Source of the DNA: Sulfurovum sp.
Lineage (GTDB): Bacteria; Campylobacterota; Campylobacteria; Campylobacterales; Sulfurovaceae
DNA length: 18,017 nucleotides
Direction: 5' to 3'
Assembly: GCA_020726085.1 (NCBI GenBank)
Contig: DYTG01000024.1
Coordinates: 1-18,017 of the forward strand
Below the pieces are notes generated by a model, which was not told the DNA's origin, ran no database searches, and worked only from the letters and a program-made list of their open reading frames with translations. Both the position numbers and the translations under genes were made by a program. Positions 1 through 5,894 of the stretch are shown here, in pieces; positions within the stretch are counted from its first letter, which is position 1; every line of letters starts with the position of its first letter.

Positions 1-1
1 A

Positions 2-61
2 CTCGTCATTGAAACAATTGATAATATTGGTTTGTTTGAAGAGTTCAAAAAGATACAATAG
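2..61 (+). CDS. 3' end of an unidentified CDS (partial)
   Basis: An open frame enters from the left edge and ends at TAG 59-61, giving 19 residues that finish in FEEFKKIQ. The tail is too short to identify. A TATAAT box for the next gene begins about 20 bases after the stop, so this gene probably ends a separate transcription unit. The frame was chosen because it is open to the window edge and ends just before a promoter-like spacer. Confidence 0.5.
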   Translation, partial: LVIETIDNIGLFEEFKKIQ

Positions 62-82
62 GGTTTTTCAAAGTTATTTTAG

Positions 83-88
83 TATAAT
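83..88 (+). promoter_or_regulatory. Putative -10 box (TATAAT) for the small protein/receptor operon
   Basis: A perfect TATAAT follows a T-rich stretch. In Campylobacterota the vegetative promoter has a conserved -10 but usually no clear -35, and this fits. The expected start of transcription near 95 leaves a leader of about 28 bases with a strong GGAGGGAGG ribosome site before ATG 123. No cobalamin riboswitch could fit in this leader, and I see no convincing Fur box. Confidence 0.5.
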
Positions 89-122
89 TGCCCCCTCAAT
101 TTCATGAAAGGAGGGAGGGATT

Positions 123-302
123 ATGCTCTATATACCTAAGGCTTATTTTAGTTTGTTTGGCATTATGGCTTCTACGGTAGGGGCAACGCTGAGTGCTTTT
201 GCTTACGCTATAAAGATGCTCAATTTGCAACGCATCCAAACGCTTAAAATCAGACTCATTGCACTGCAATTAAACGCCAACATACAATCCAAAACAAAAT
301 AA
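123..302 (+). CDS. 59-residue single-helix membrane peptide
   Basis: The frame starts at ATG 123 behind an unusually strong ribosome site (AAAGGAGGGAGG, 107-118) and ends at TAA 300-302, 17 bases before the TonB receptor start. Residues about 8-30 form one hydrophobic, small-residue-rich segment (ASTVGATLSAFAYA) that would span a membrane. The C-terminal half is basic and amphipathic with no acidic residue (KMLNLQRIQTLKIRLI). There is no lipobox and no obvious cleavage site. I do not recognise a family. Its place at the head of the receptor operon suggests a membrane partner of uptake, but that is inference. The strong ribosome site and promoter make it a likely real gene. Confidence 0.6.
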   Translation: MLYIPKAYFSLFGIMASTVGATLSAFAYAIKMLNLQRIQTLKIRLIALQLNANIQSKTK

Positions 303-319
303 TAATTTAAGGAAAAACT

Positions 320-2131
320 ATGCACAAAACAACCCTATTGAGCCTAAGCACTCTTTTGAGTCTGCACGCTTCGCCGATTTATTTGGGCAAAATTGATGTC
401 ACGACACCCAGTAATACCCCTCAAAATATCACTACTACAACCACTGCTTTGGAGATAATAAACGCTCATGAGCTTCATGATAGAGAGTATATCAATCTTA
501 ATGATGCCCTTAAGTCTATCGGTGGAGTCGATATTCAAAGCAGTGGAGGAGTGGGAACGCAATCAACCGTTACTATTGATGGGATGAGCGGTAAAAATAT
601 ACTCATTTTGATTGATGGCATGAGCTATAATGACCCCTCGACGATCAACAACACCTCGCCATTGGAACATCTACTACTTGACAATATAGAACGTATCGAA
701 ATCCTCAAAGGTTCTCAAGGTGCTATTTGGGGGAGCAATGCCAGTGGTGGAGTCATTAATATCATCACTAAAACGCCCCCTCAAGGAACACACGGGAGTT
801 TGGATTGGAGTATCGGAAGCTTTGCGACTCATCAGACCAAACTCAACCTAAGCCATCAAGGTGAGCGTTTTTACATCAATCTCAACCACAGTCAACTCAA
901 ATCCGACTCCTTTAGCTCCCTCGTACCTCCCAAACAAAATCCCAAAGATTATGAAGCCGATGCCTATAACAACCGCACTGCATCGCTCAAAATGGGACTT
1001 CGTATCGATAAAAACAACCAACTAGAGGCACTCTTTAAGATGATAGATACCGCATTGAAGTCAGACCCATTTGGAGACCCCGATGGAGTCTATGATGTCG
1101 ATACCCAAGATAGATTTTATCGCATCAAATATACGCATTATAACGACTGGGGAGAGTTTGAACTCTACGGACAAAAGTCCACCTTTGCTAGAGAGTATCT
1201 TGATGAGTTGTGGGGAGTGCCAAGGTACGATGGGCAAACGCAAGAGATAGGTGCTAGATTCAATAGGCATTACAACCAAAAAGATTTTTTTGCGGTTCAA
1301 GCCCTCTACAAAACGTTTGAACACGCCAACGCTATTGATCAAAAATACGCCAACGCCTCGTTGAGTATCACCAATACCAATACTGTAGGCAAGAGTGTGA
1401 TAACCGAGTCGATTCGACACGACTCTTATGATACATTTGAAGATAAAACAACGATTAAACTAGGGATTAAACACGCTCTTAATAGGGATTTAAGTATCAG
1501 TACCAACTACGCCACGGCGTACAATGTCCCTACACTCTATCAACTCTATGCACCCGACACCTCATGGGGCAAGATGGGTAACAGCACTCTTACGCCAGAA
1601 AAAGTGCAAAGCTTTGATGCGGGAGTAGCTTATTGTGGGCTAAATCTTCGATATTTTTACAATACGATAGATAATCGCATCGATTTTGGCAACGGATACA
1701 TCAACGCTCAAGGCAAAAACACAATCAAAGGCGTTGAAGTAGGCTACAAACAAAGCTTTGGAGATACTCTATGGCTAAGCTTAAACTACACCCGTATCAA
1801 CGCCAAAGATGCCAAAGATGAGGATATTTTACGCATCGCCCAAGATAGTCTCAAAATCGCACTCGATTACCACCTCGACAGATGGCATATTGGGGCGAGT
1901 TATCGCTATATCGGAAGCAAAAAAGATCTCAAATTCAACCCCGATTTTACTTCAGAGGTAGTAGAAAATGGTAAATACGGTATTGTTGATGCTATTATCG
2001 ACTACGATTTGAGCGATACAAGCAAACTCTATCTCAAAGCCAACAATGTTTTAAATACCCGCTATCAAGAGTTTTACGGTTATGGCTCATCGTCACGGGC
2101 TATCTATGGGGGCATACGATTTGAATTTTAG
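320..2131 (+). CDS. TonB-dependent outer-membrane receptor, BtuB-like
   Basis: A 603-residue outer-membrane beta-barrel transporter that would use TonB-ExbBD energy to import a scarce ligand. ATG 320 has AAGGA six bases upstream. Residues 1-17 look like a signal peptide ending LHA, followed by a TonB-box-like KIDVTT at 24-29. The plug domain spans about 40-150 and includes the family signature IERIEILKGSQGAIWGSNASGG (123-144). The rest is alternating barrel strands, ending in a terminal phenylalanine as expected for BamA recognition. The length and the C-terminal motif (N-x-L-x3-Y-x3-YGYGSSSR) resemble E. coli BtuB more than the larger siderophore receptors. A BtuF-like binding protein overlaps its end, which supports corrinoid uptake, but a metal chelate or haem cannot be excluded from sequence alone. 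Confidence 0.9.
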   Translation: MHKTTLLSLSTLLSLHASPIYLGKIDVTTPSNTPQNITTTTTALEIINAHELHDREYINLNDALKSIGGVDIQSSGGVGTQSTVTIDGMSGKNILILIDGMSYNDPSTINNTSPLEHLLLDNIERIEILKGSQGAIWGSNASGGVINIITKTPPQGTHGSLDWSIGSFATHQTKLNLSHQGERFYINLNHSQLKSDSFSSLVPPKQNPKDYEADAYNNRTASLKMGLRIDKNNQLEALFKMIDTALKSDPFGDPDGVYDVDTQDRFYRIKYTHYNDWGEFELYGQKSTFAREYLDELWGVPRYDGQTQEIGARFNRHYNQKDFFAVQALYKTFEHANAIDQKYANASLSITNTNTVGKSVITESIRHDSYDTFEDKTTIKLGIKHALNRDLSISTNYATAYNVPTLYQLYAPDTSWGKMGNSTLTPEKVQSFDAGVAYCGLNLRYFYNTIDNRIDFGNGYINAQGKNTIKGVEVGYKQSFGDTLWLSLNYTRINAKDAKDEDILRIAQDSLKIALDYHLDRWHIGASYRYIGSKKDLKFNPDFTSEVVENGKYGIVDAIIDYDLSDTSKLYLKANNVLNTRYQEFYGYGSSSRAIYGGIRFEF

Positions 2132-2945
2132 GCATTTCATGGGAGTTTTGTTGATGCTGGGTTTGTTACAAGCCAAAGAGCGTATTGTAGCACTCTCACC
2201 CGCTATCAATGAACTTATTTTTGCCATGGATAGAGGTGATTGGGTGGTAGGCAACACTCAATACGCCTCCTATCCACTTCAAAGTCAAAAGGTAGCCAAA
2301 GTGGGAGGCTTTTTTGATGTCTCTTTCGAGGCGTTGCTTAAGCTCAAACCCACACTCGTGATTATGCAACCCCACAATACCAAATTCATTAAACATTTGG
2401 AGGCGTTTGGTATTGGCTATGCACTTATCAATGTCGATAGACTTCAAAGCATCCAAGAGGGGATTATCACAATAGGCACACTTCTCCGCAACCCACAAGG
2501 TGCCAAAAGTATCGTAGAGCGTATCCAAACCCAGCTCAAAAGCCTCCAAGGTATCACGCACAATCAAAAAATTTTGATGGTCATTGGCGATACGATTGAT
2601 TTTCAAAAGGGTGTTTTTATTGTGGGGCATGGACTCTATTTGCACGATATTATTGAGATAAGTGGCAATCACAACGCTTATGCTTCAAAGCTCCCCCAAC
2701 AACCCATTTTGAGCTACGAAAACATCATCGCAACCCAAGCCGATATTCTCATTATCCTAGCCCCCAATTCCAACCGTTCGCAAGAGGTTATCAAACAAGC
2801 ATGGTCACAGCTTCCTATCCCCGCAATACAAAAGGGCAATATCTTTGTCATGCAAGAGGAGTACGTCTCAATACCCAGCGATCGATTGGTGCTATTTTTG
2901 GAAGATTTTAAAAAGATTTTAGAGGTATCTAGGAAGTCAAAATGA
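2121..2945 (+). CDS. Periplasmic substrate-binding protein, BtuF/FecB-like
   Basis: A cluster A-II (helical-backbone) solute-binding protein expected to pass the ligand from the TonB receptor to an ABC importer. The mature start KERIVALSPAINELIFA matches the BtuF/FhuD-type opening. LLKLKPTLVIM and ENIIATQADILIILAP are the paired motifs of the two lobes. The open frame extends upstream to ATG 2082, but TTG 2121 is the best start: GGGGG lies eight bases before it, and it yields a basic N-terminus followed by a compact hydrophobic core ending LLQA before Lys. ATG 2106 and ATG 2139 are alternatives. From TTG the protein is 274 residues. It overlaps the receptor by 11 bases, implying translational coupling. 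No permease or ATPase follows. Confidence 0.85.
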   Translation: MNFRHFMGVLLMLGLLQAKERIVALSPAINELIFAMDRGDWVVGNTQYASYPLQSQKVAKVGGFFDVSFEALLKLKPTLVIMQPHNTKFIKHLEAFGIGYALINVDRLQSIQEGIITIGTLLRNPQGAKSIVERIQTQLKSLQGITHNQKILMVIGDTIDFQKGVFIVGHGLYLHDIIEISGNHNAYASKLPQQPILSYENIIATQADILIILAPNSNRSQEVIKQAWSQLPIPAIQKGNIFVMQEEYVSIPSDRLVLFLEDFKKILEVSRKSK

Positions 2946-2958
2946 AGAGTTTTTATGC

Positions 2959-2964
2959 TACAAT
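2959..2964 (+). promoter_or_regulatory. Putative -10 box (TACAAT) before the Tyr/Gly/Cys repeat genes
   Basis: TATGCTACAAT lies 48 bases before the GTG start of the first repeat gene, with the extended-type TGC just upstream. It would separate that gene from the uptake operon ending at 2945. This is one sequence match without experimental support. Confidence 0.35.
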
Positions 2965-3011
2965 TAAGATGAGAGTTTTTTGTGTGTTTTTGTTCCATAA
3001 AAGGAGTCATT

Positions 3012-3413
3012 GTGAAAATTTCCAAGCTATTAGTACTCATTGCGGTGTTTGTGATGAGTATTACATTTATCCAAGCCAACGGCTACACTAGAGGTTATGA
3101 TCATGGGTGTAGCTCTGCTAAAGGATATTGGCAAAAGAATCGTTACGCCTTCAACAACAACAACCGCTACCGTTTGGGATGGTTGGCAGGAGAGCGAGAT
3201 TGTACTAGAAGAGTCAATAGAGGCTACAACGCACCACCACCCGCGCGAGGCTACAACAATCGCTACTCCCAGGGTGAATATCAATTGGGTTATCAACACG
3301 GGTGCAGAACTTCGGAGTCCTATTACACACGCAACCGATACAAGTACAACAACTCACGAGGATATCGAAGAGGTTGGGAAGAAGGGAGACAAGCGTGTAT
3401 GAGAAGATACTAG
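3012..3413 (+). CDS. Exported Tyr/Gly/Cys repeat protein with two modules
   Basis: A 133-residue protein from GTG 3012, chosen because AAAGGAG ends five bases before it and it gives a clean signal peptide (KISKLLVLIAVFVMSITFIQA, cut before Asn23). Upstream in-frame codons have no ribosome site. The mature part is two copies of one module. The first runs residues 25-64, from YTRGYDHGC to YRLGWLAGERDC. The second runs 90-129, from YQLGYQHGC to YRRGWEEGRQAC. In both copies the two cysteines are exactly 31 residues apart (33/64 and 98/129), so each copy probably closes a disulfide in the periplasm. The Pro-rich APPPARG linker joins them. It is rich in Arg, Tyr and Asn and strongly basic. I do not recognise a family and infer no biochemical activity. 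The next two genes carry the same module. Confidence 0.8.
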   Translation: MKISKLLVLIAVFVMSITFIQANGYTRGYDHGCSSAKGYWQKNRYAFNNNNRYRLGWLAGERDCTRRVNRGYNAPPPARGYNNRYSQGEYQLGYQHGCRTSESYYTRNRYKYNNSRGYRRGWEEGRQACMRRY

Positions 3414-3426
3414 TGGGGTTAAACTG

Positions 3427-3672
3427 ATGCTCTATCAAAAAAAAATATGGTTTGCAATCTTAATAGGTGGGATTTTGCTTCATTCGTGTACCAAGCGTGA
3501 AGCAACTACCAAAGCGGTGAGTACAAAATATGCTACCACTCCTCAAAATTACACATTGGATTACGAGGATGCTATGCGTGATAGGTGCAATAACTTTCCT
3601 CAAGATAGTTATCGCTATAAGAGCAATAGCGATTATCGTAACGGATGGAATGAGGCGAATAAAAAGTGCTAA
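3427..3672 (+). CDS. Small lipoprotein with one Tyr/Gly/Cys module
   Basis: An 81-residue protein beginning 13 bases after the previous stop. Its ribosome site is weak (TGGGGTT about 7 bases upstream), so it may depend on read-through from its neighbour. The N-terminus has basic residues, a hydrophobic core and the lipobox LHSC with Cys21, predicting a lipid-anchored protein. After a Thr/Lys/Ala-rich spacer, residues 46-81 carry a degenerate copy of the module: YEDAMRDRC at 46-54 and YRNGWNEANKKC at 70-81, with cysteines 27 apart. The first half has lost its glycines and the second has Ala for the second Gly. It is the most diverged of the three paralogues. Function unknown. Confidence 0.72.
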   Translation: MLYQKKIWFAILIGGILLHSCTKREATTKAVSTKYATTPQNYTLDYEDAMRDRCNNFPQDSYRYKSNSDYRNGWNEANKKC

Positions 3673-3702
3673 AAAATTAGGCATTTACAATTGGGAATAT
3701 GA

Positions 3703-3708
3703 TATAAT
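3703..3708 (+). promoter_or_regulatory. Putative -10 box (TATAAT) for the third repeat lipoprotein
   Basis: GATATAAT lies in the 90-base gap after the second repeat gene, 55 bases before ATG 3763. TTTACA at 3684-3689 is only 13 bases upstream, too close for a standard -35, which fits the weak -35 dependence of this phylum. The box touches a perfect inverted repeat (3706-3729), so repressor control is possible. Confidence 0.45.
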
Positions 3709-3729
3709 TAAATTAAGCATAATTTAATT
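3706..3729. repeat. Perfect AT-rich inverted repeat overlapping a -10 box
   Basis: Arms AATTAAATTA (3706-3715) and TAATTTAATT (3720-3729) are exact reverse complements around a 4-base centre. A second, alternative pair TTAAGC (3713-3718) and GCTTAA (3730-3735) shares the same stretch. With no T-run after it, this looks more like an operator or mRNA 5' hairpin than a terminator. Confidence 0.5.
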
Positions 3730-3762
3730 GCTTAAACTCTATTTTAACTCAAAGGAATCGTG

Positions 3763-4053
3763 ATGAAACTTACGAAATTGTTTATCGTAGCAGCTGCTAT
3801 TGTGGGAATGTTTAGTTTTACCTCTTGTACATCATACGAAAAAGGTTTGGTTGCAGGTGCTGTAGTGGGCGGAGTGGTCGGTAATGTAGCGGCTAAAGAG
3901 AACTACAATAACCGATACTACAATAACGGTAGCTACTACTACAAAGCAGGTTATAAAGACGGTTGCAGAGGATACAGAGCCAATCAATACAACTACAGAA
4001 ACTATTACGACTACCGAAACGGTTACAGTGCTGGAAGAAGATATTGTAGATAG
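3763..4053 (+). CDS. Small lipoprotein with glycine zipper and one Tyr/Gly/Cys module
   Basis: A 96-residue protein. ATG 3763 is favoured over the in-frame GTG 3760 because AAAGGA then sits six bases upstream. A signal peptide ends in the lipobox FTSC (Cys22). Residues 28-44 form a glycine-zipper-like stretch (GLVAGAVVGGVVGNVAA), seen in many outer-membrane-associated lipoproteins. Residues 45-59 are Asn/Tyr-rich. The module occupies 60-95: YKAGYKDGC then YRNGYSAGRRYC, with cysteines 68 and 95 spaced 27 apart, as in the preceding gene. It has its own promoter and a dyad, so it may be expressed separately from its two paralogues. I do not recognise a named family; the ending Y-x2-G-x3-G-x2-YC distantly recalls DUF2799-type lipoproteins, which is a weak resemblance only. 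Confidence 0.8.
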   Translation: MKLTKLFIVAAAIVGMFSFTSCTSYEKGLVAGAVVGGVVGNVAAKENYNNRYYNNGSYYYKAGYKDGCRGYRANQYNYRNYYDYRNGYSAGRRYCR

Positions 4054-4064
4054 GCTTTTAGCCT
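4052..4064. repeat. Small hairpin between convergent stops
   Basis: AGGC-TTTTA-GCCT lies across the stop of the third repeat lipoprotein and the stop of the deacetylase. A 4-bp stem is short for a terminator, but it is the only structure available between these convergent genes. Confidence 0.25.
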
Positions 4065-4951
4065 CTGGATGCTCTCTTCTCCTCTTCGGGAGGGGGAGTA
4101 TTTTTGCCGATACCCAAATCAAGTTTTGGATATCGGCTTAGCGGTGCAATGACATACTCTTTTTGAGCCTGAACGAGCTTGATAAAGTTTTCCAATTCAG
4201 TCGAATCTTTACGAAACATAGGATCGTGTAAAAGCACAACTATATTGTTTGGTGTAAAGAGTTTTTTATCCAACTCAAAATGATTTTTAAGTTGGATAAA
4301 AAACTCTAGTCCACTGCAAGTAGGCTCTTTTGTTTTGCGATTGTAATGCCACTCGATATCCCAGCCAATGACTTGATAGCCATTTTGGCTTAGCAGCTTA
4401 ACGGCCTCCGTTGTTTCGGTGTAATGATTGTCGATTTTGTTATTGATAGCCCATACGTTTCTACCAGGTAGCCTTATGAAGTTGTTTTGGAGTGCTAATA
4501 GATGGGTACTTTTATTAAAATCACTTAAAACCTCTTTGGGTTTGGAATAAAACGAGTAGTATTGATTGTTGGCGTGCGAGTAACTGTGGTTGCCCACTTC
4601 AATAAAGGGATTTTGAATATAGTCTTGAAAATAGCGTTTTTGATTTTTGCTCATAAAGACATGCTCTCCTACTACCATGACACTAAGAGGTACACGGTAT
4701 TTGTAGGCTATGGCGTTGATGTTTTGACTGCCATTGAGTGGTCCATCGTCAAAAGAGAGGTAGATGTATTTGGTATGGTCGGTGACTTTGGGTTGCGAAG
4801 ATAAGGTAGGTTGCGTCCTGTTTTCAGTGTCGCTAAATTCAAATTTTTTGCCGTAGTAGAGTGCCGTATTCTCTTGCTTTGGGGGTGTAGTGAAGAGATT
4901 GAGCATAATAATAGACAAAAAAAAGATAATAGCAAATAAAAACTTTAGCAT
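4058..4951 (-). CDS. NodB-type polysaccharide deacetylase, membrane-anchored
   Basis: A 297-residue carbohydrate esterase family 4 protein, expected to remove N- or O-acetyl groups from an extracytoplasmic glycan. Residues 4-20 form an uncleaved signal anchor, so the catalytic part faces the periplasm. The NodB motifs appear in order: LSFDDGP (65-71) with the catalytic/metal Asp pair, NHSYSH (121-126) with the metal histidines 122 and 126, RLPGRN (160-165), GWD (196-198) and LLHD (240-243) with the second catalytic His. All key residues are present, so it should be active. The tail is charged and low-complexity (PPPEEEKRASRG). It has its own divergent promoter (4995-5000) and converges on the repeat lipoprotein gene with four bases between stops. 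The substrate (peptidoglycan, capsule or biofilm polysaccharide) cannot be told. Confidence 0.88.
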   Translation of the reverse strand: MLKFLFAIIFFLSIIMLNLFTTPPKQENTALYYGKKFEFSDTENRTQPTLSSQPKVTDHTKYIYLSFDDGPLNGSQNINAIAYKYRVPLSVMVVGEHVFMSKNQKRYFQDYIQNPFIEVGNHSYSHANNQYYSFYSKPKEVLSDFNKSTHLLALQNNFIRLPGRNVWAINNKIDNHYTETTEAVKLLSQNGYQVIGWDIEWHYNRKTKEPTCSGLEFFIQLKNHFELDKKLFTPNNIVVLLHDPMFRKDSTELENFIKLVQAQKEYVIAPLSRYPKLDLGIGKNTPPPEEEKRASRG

Positions 4952-4994
4952 AGTGTTGATTCTCTACGATAGGGATTGATATTAATTAATTTCA

Positions 4995-5000
4995 ATTATA
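4995..5000 (-). promoter_or_regulatory. Putative -10 box (TATAAT, minus strand) for the deacetylase
   Basis: On the minus strand the sequence reads GCTATAATTG, 44 bases upstream of the deacetylase ATG. It sits back to back with the plus-strand TATAAT at 5032-5037, forming a compact divergent promoter pair. Confidence 0.45.
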
Positions 5001-5031
5001 GCGAAAAAATATTAAAAAAAAACTATTTAGG

Positions 5032-5037
5032 TATAAT
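5032..5037 (+). promoter_or_regulatory. Putative -10 box (TATAAT) for the cvfB-helicase-E1-MFS operon
   Basis: TTTAGGTATAATG resembles the Campylobacterota vegetative -10 with its upstream T-rich part. Transcription would begin near 5044, almost on top of ATG 5049. This is the main reason for preferring ATG 5061 as the cvfB start. Confidence 0.5.
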
Positions 5038-5060
5038 GTGCAAAAAATATGGAAAAAGAG

Positions 5061-5894
5061 ATGATAAACCAAAGTATAGAAGTGGGCAAAATCAATCGGC
5101 TAAGAGTCTATAAAAAGAGCGATTTTGGACTCTTTTTGGAATCCCAAGCTCAAGAAGAGGTGCTTTTGCCTAATGCCTACTGCACACCCAATATGAAACC
5201 AGATGATGAACTTGAAGTCTTTATCTATCACGATTCCGAGGATAGATTGGTAGCCACTACTCAAAGACCTTATGCTTTATTGGGTGAGTATTTTTATGCC
5301 AAAGTCGTTGATTATCGACAATATGGGGCTTTTGTGGATTGGGGATTACTCAAAGACCTCTTTGTACCGCTTTCACAACAAAAAGCCTACTTCAATATCG
5401 ACAAATATTTTATTTTGCGGGTTTGTCAAGATGAGGAGACGCTTAGGCTTTATGGGACGCACAAAATCGGTAAATATATCGTGCGAGATTTAGGCGGACT
5501 AGCCAAAAATCAAAAGCTTGATATTATCATTATCGCCCAAACGCCTCTAGGCTACAAAGTCATTGCCGATAATAAATACGAAGGGATGCTGTTTGCTAAT
5601 GAAATATTCGAGCCTATTGCGGTAGGTGATAGAAAAGTAGCCTATATCAAAGCGTTGCGAAAAGATGGCAAATTGGATCTCTCGCTGCAACCCATTGGCA
5701 AAACGCAAAGTCTCCACGATGAATTTTTGGAGCTACTCAAAGCCCATCCCAATATGAACTACAAAAGTACTCCCCAAGATATTCAAACCTACTTCAAAAT
5801 GAGCAAAAAGAGCTATAAACGCCAACTTAGCACACTCATAGAAGCCCAAAAAATTGGCGTGGATGAAGAGGGAAGAGTGATTATCTATGAGTAG
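5061..5894 (+). CDS. cvfB: CvfB-like S1 RNA-binding protein
   Basis: A 277-residue protein of the CvfB/YitL family, which in Gram-positive bacteria binds RNA and affects virulence and stress gene expression. Family architecture is tandem S1-type OB folds followed by a small C-terminal winged helix. Here the N-terminal S1 is IEVGKINRLRVYKKSDFGLFL, the second is GEYFYAKVVDYRQYGAFVDWGLLKDLFVP and a third ends in the KLDLSLQP strand. The closing segment MSKKSYKRQLSTLIEAQKIGVDEEGRVII is the winged helix. ATG 5061 is preferred to ATG 5049 because GGAAAA lies about seven bases upstream and 5049 would be nearly leaderless. It is the first gene of an operon and overlaps the helicase start by eight bases. 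Confidence 0.88.
   Translation: MINQSIEVGKINRLRVYKKSDFGLFLESQAQEEVLLPNAYCTPNMKPDDELEVFIYHDSEDRLVATTQRPYALLGEYFYAKVVDYRQYGAFVDWGLLKDLFVPLSQQKAYFNIDKYFILRVCQDEETLRLYGTHKIGKYIVRDLGGLAKNQKLDIIIIAQTPLGYKVIADNKYEGMLFANEIFEPIAVGDRKVAYIKALRKDGKLDLSLQPIGKTQSLHDEFLELLKAHPNMNYKSTPQDIQTYFKMSKKSYKRQLSTLIEAQKIGVDEEGRVIIYE

Noticed and set aside
91..119. CCCTC (93-97) could pair with either GAGGG copy in the ribosome site of the 59-residue gene, hiding it
   Set aside because: The TATAAT at 83-88 puts the transcript start near 95, so the left arm would be mostly outside the RNA.
62..319. Possible cobalamin riboswitch ahead of the BtuB-like receptor
   Set aside because: The leader before the first gene is too short, the rest is coding, and no B12-box-like sequence is visible.
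3030..3438. Open frames on both strands within the repeat-protein genes (for example 3030-3299 minus and 3097-3402 plus)
   Set aside because: They are shadows created by the biased Tyr/Asn/Arg codons. They lack ribosome sites and signal peptides and show Thr/Val/Ser low complexity.
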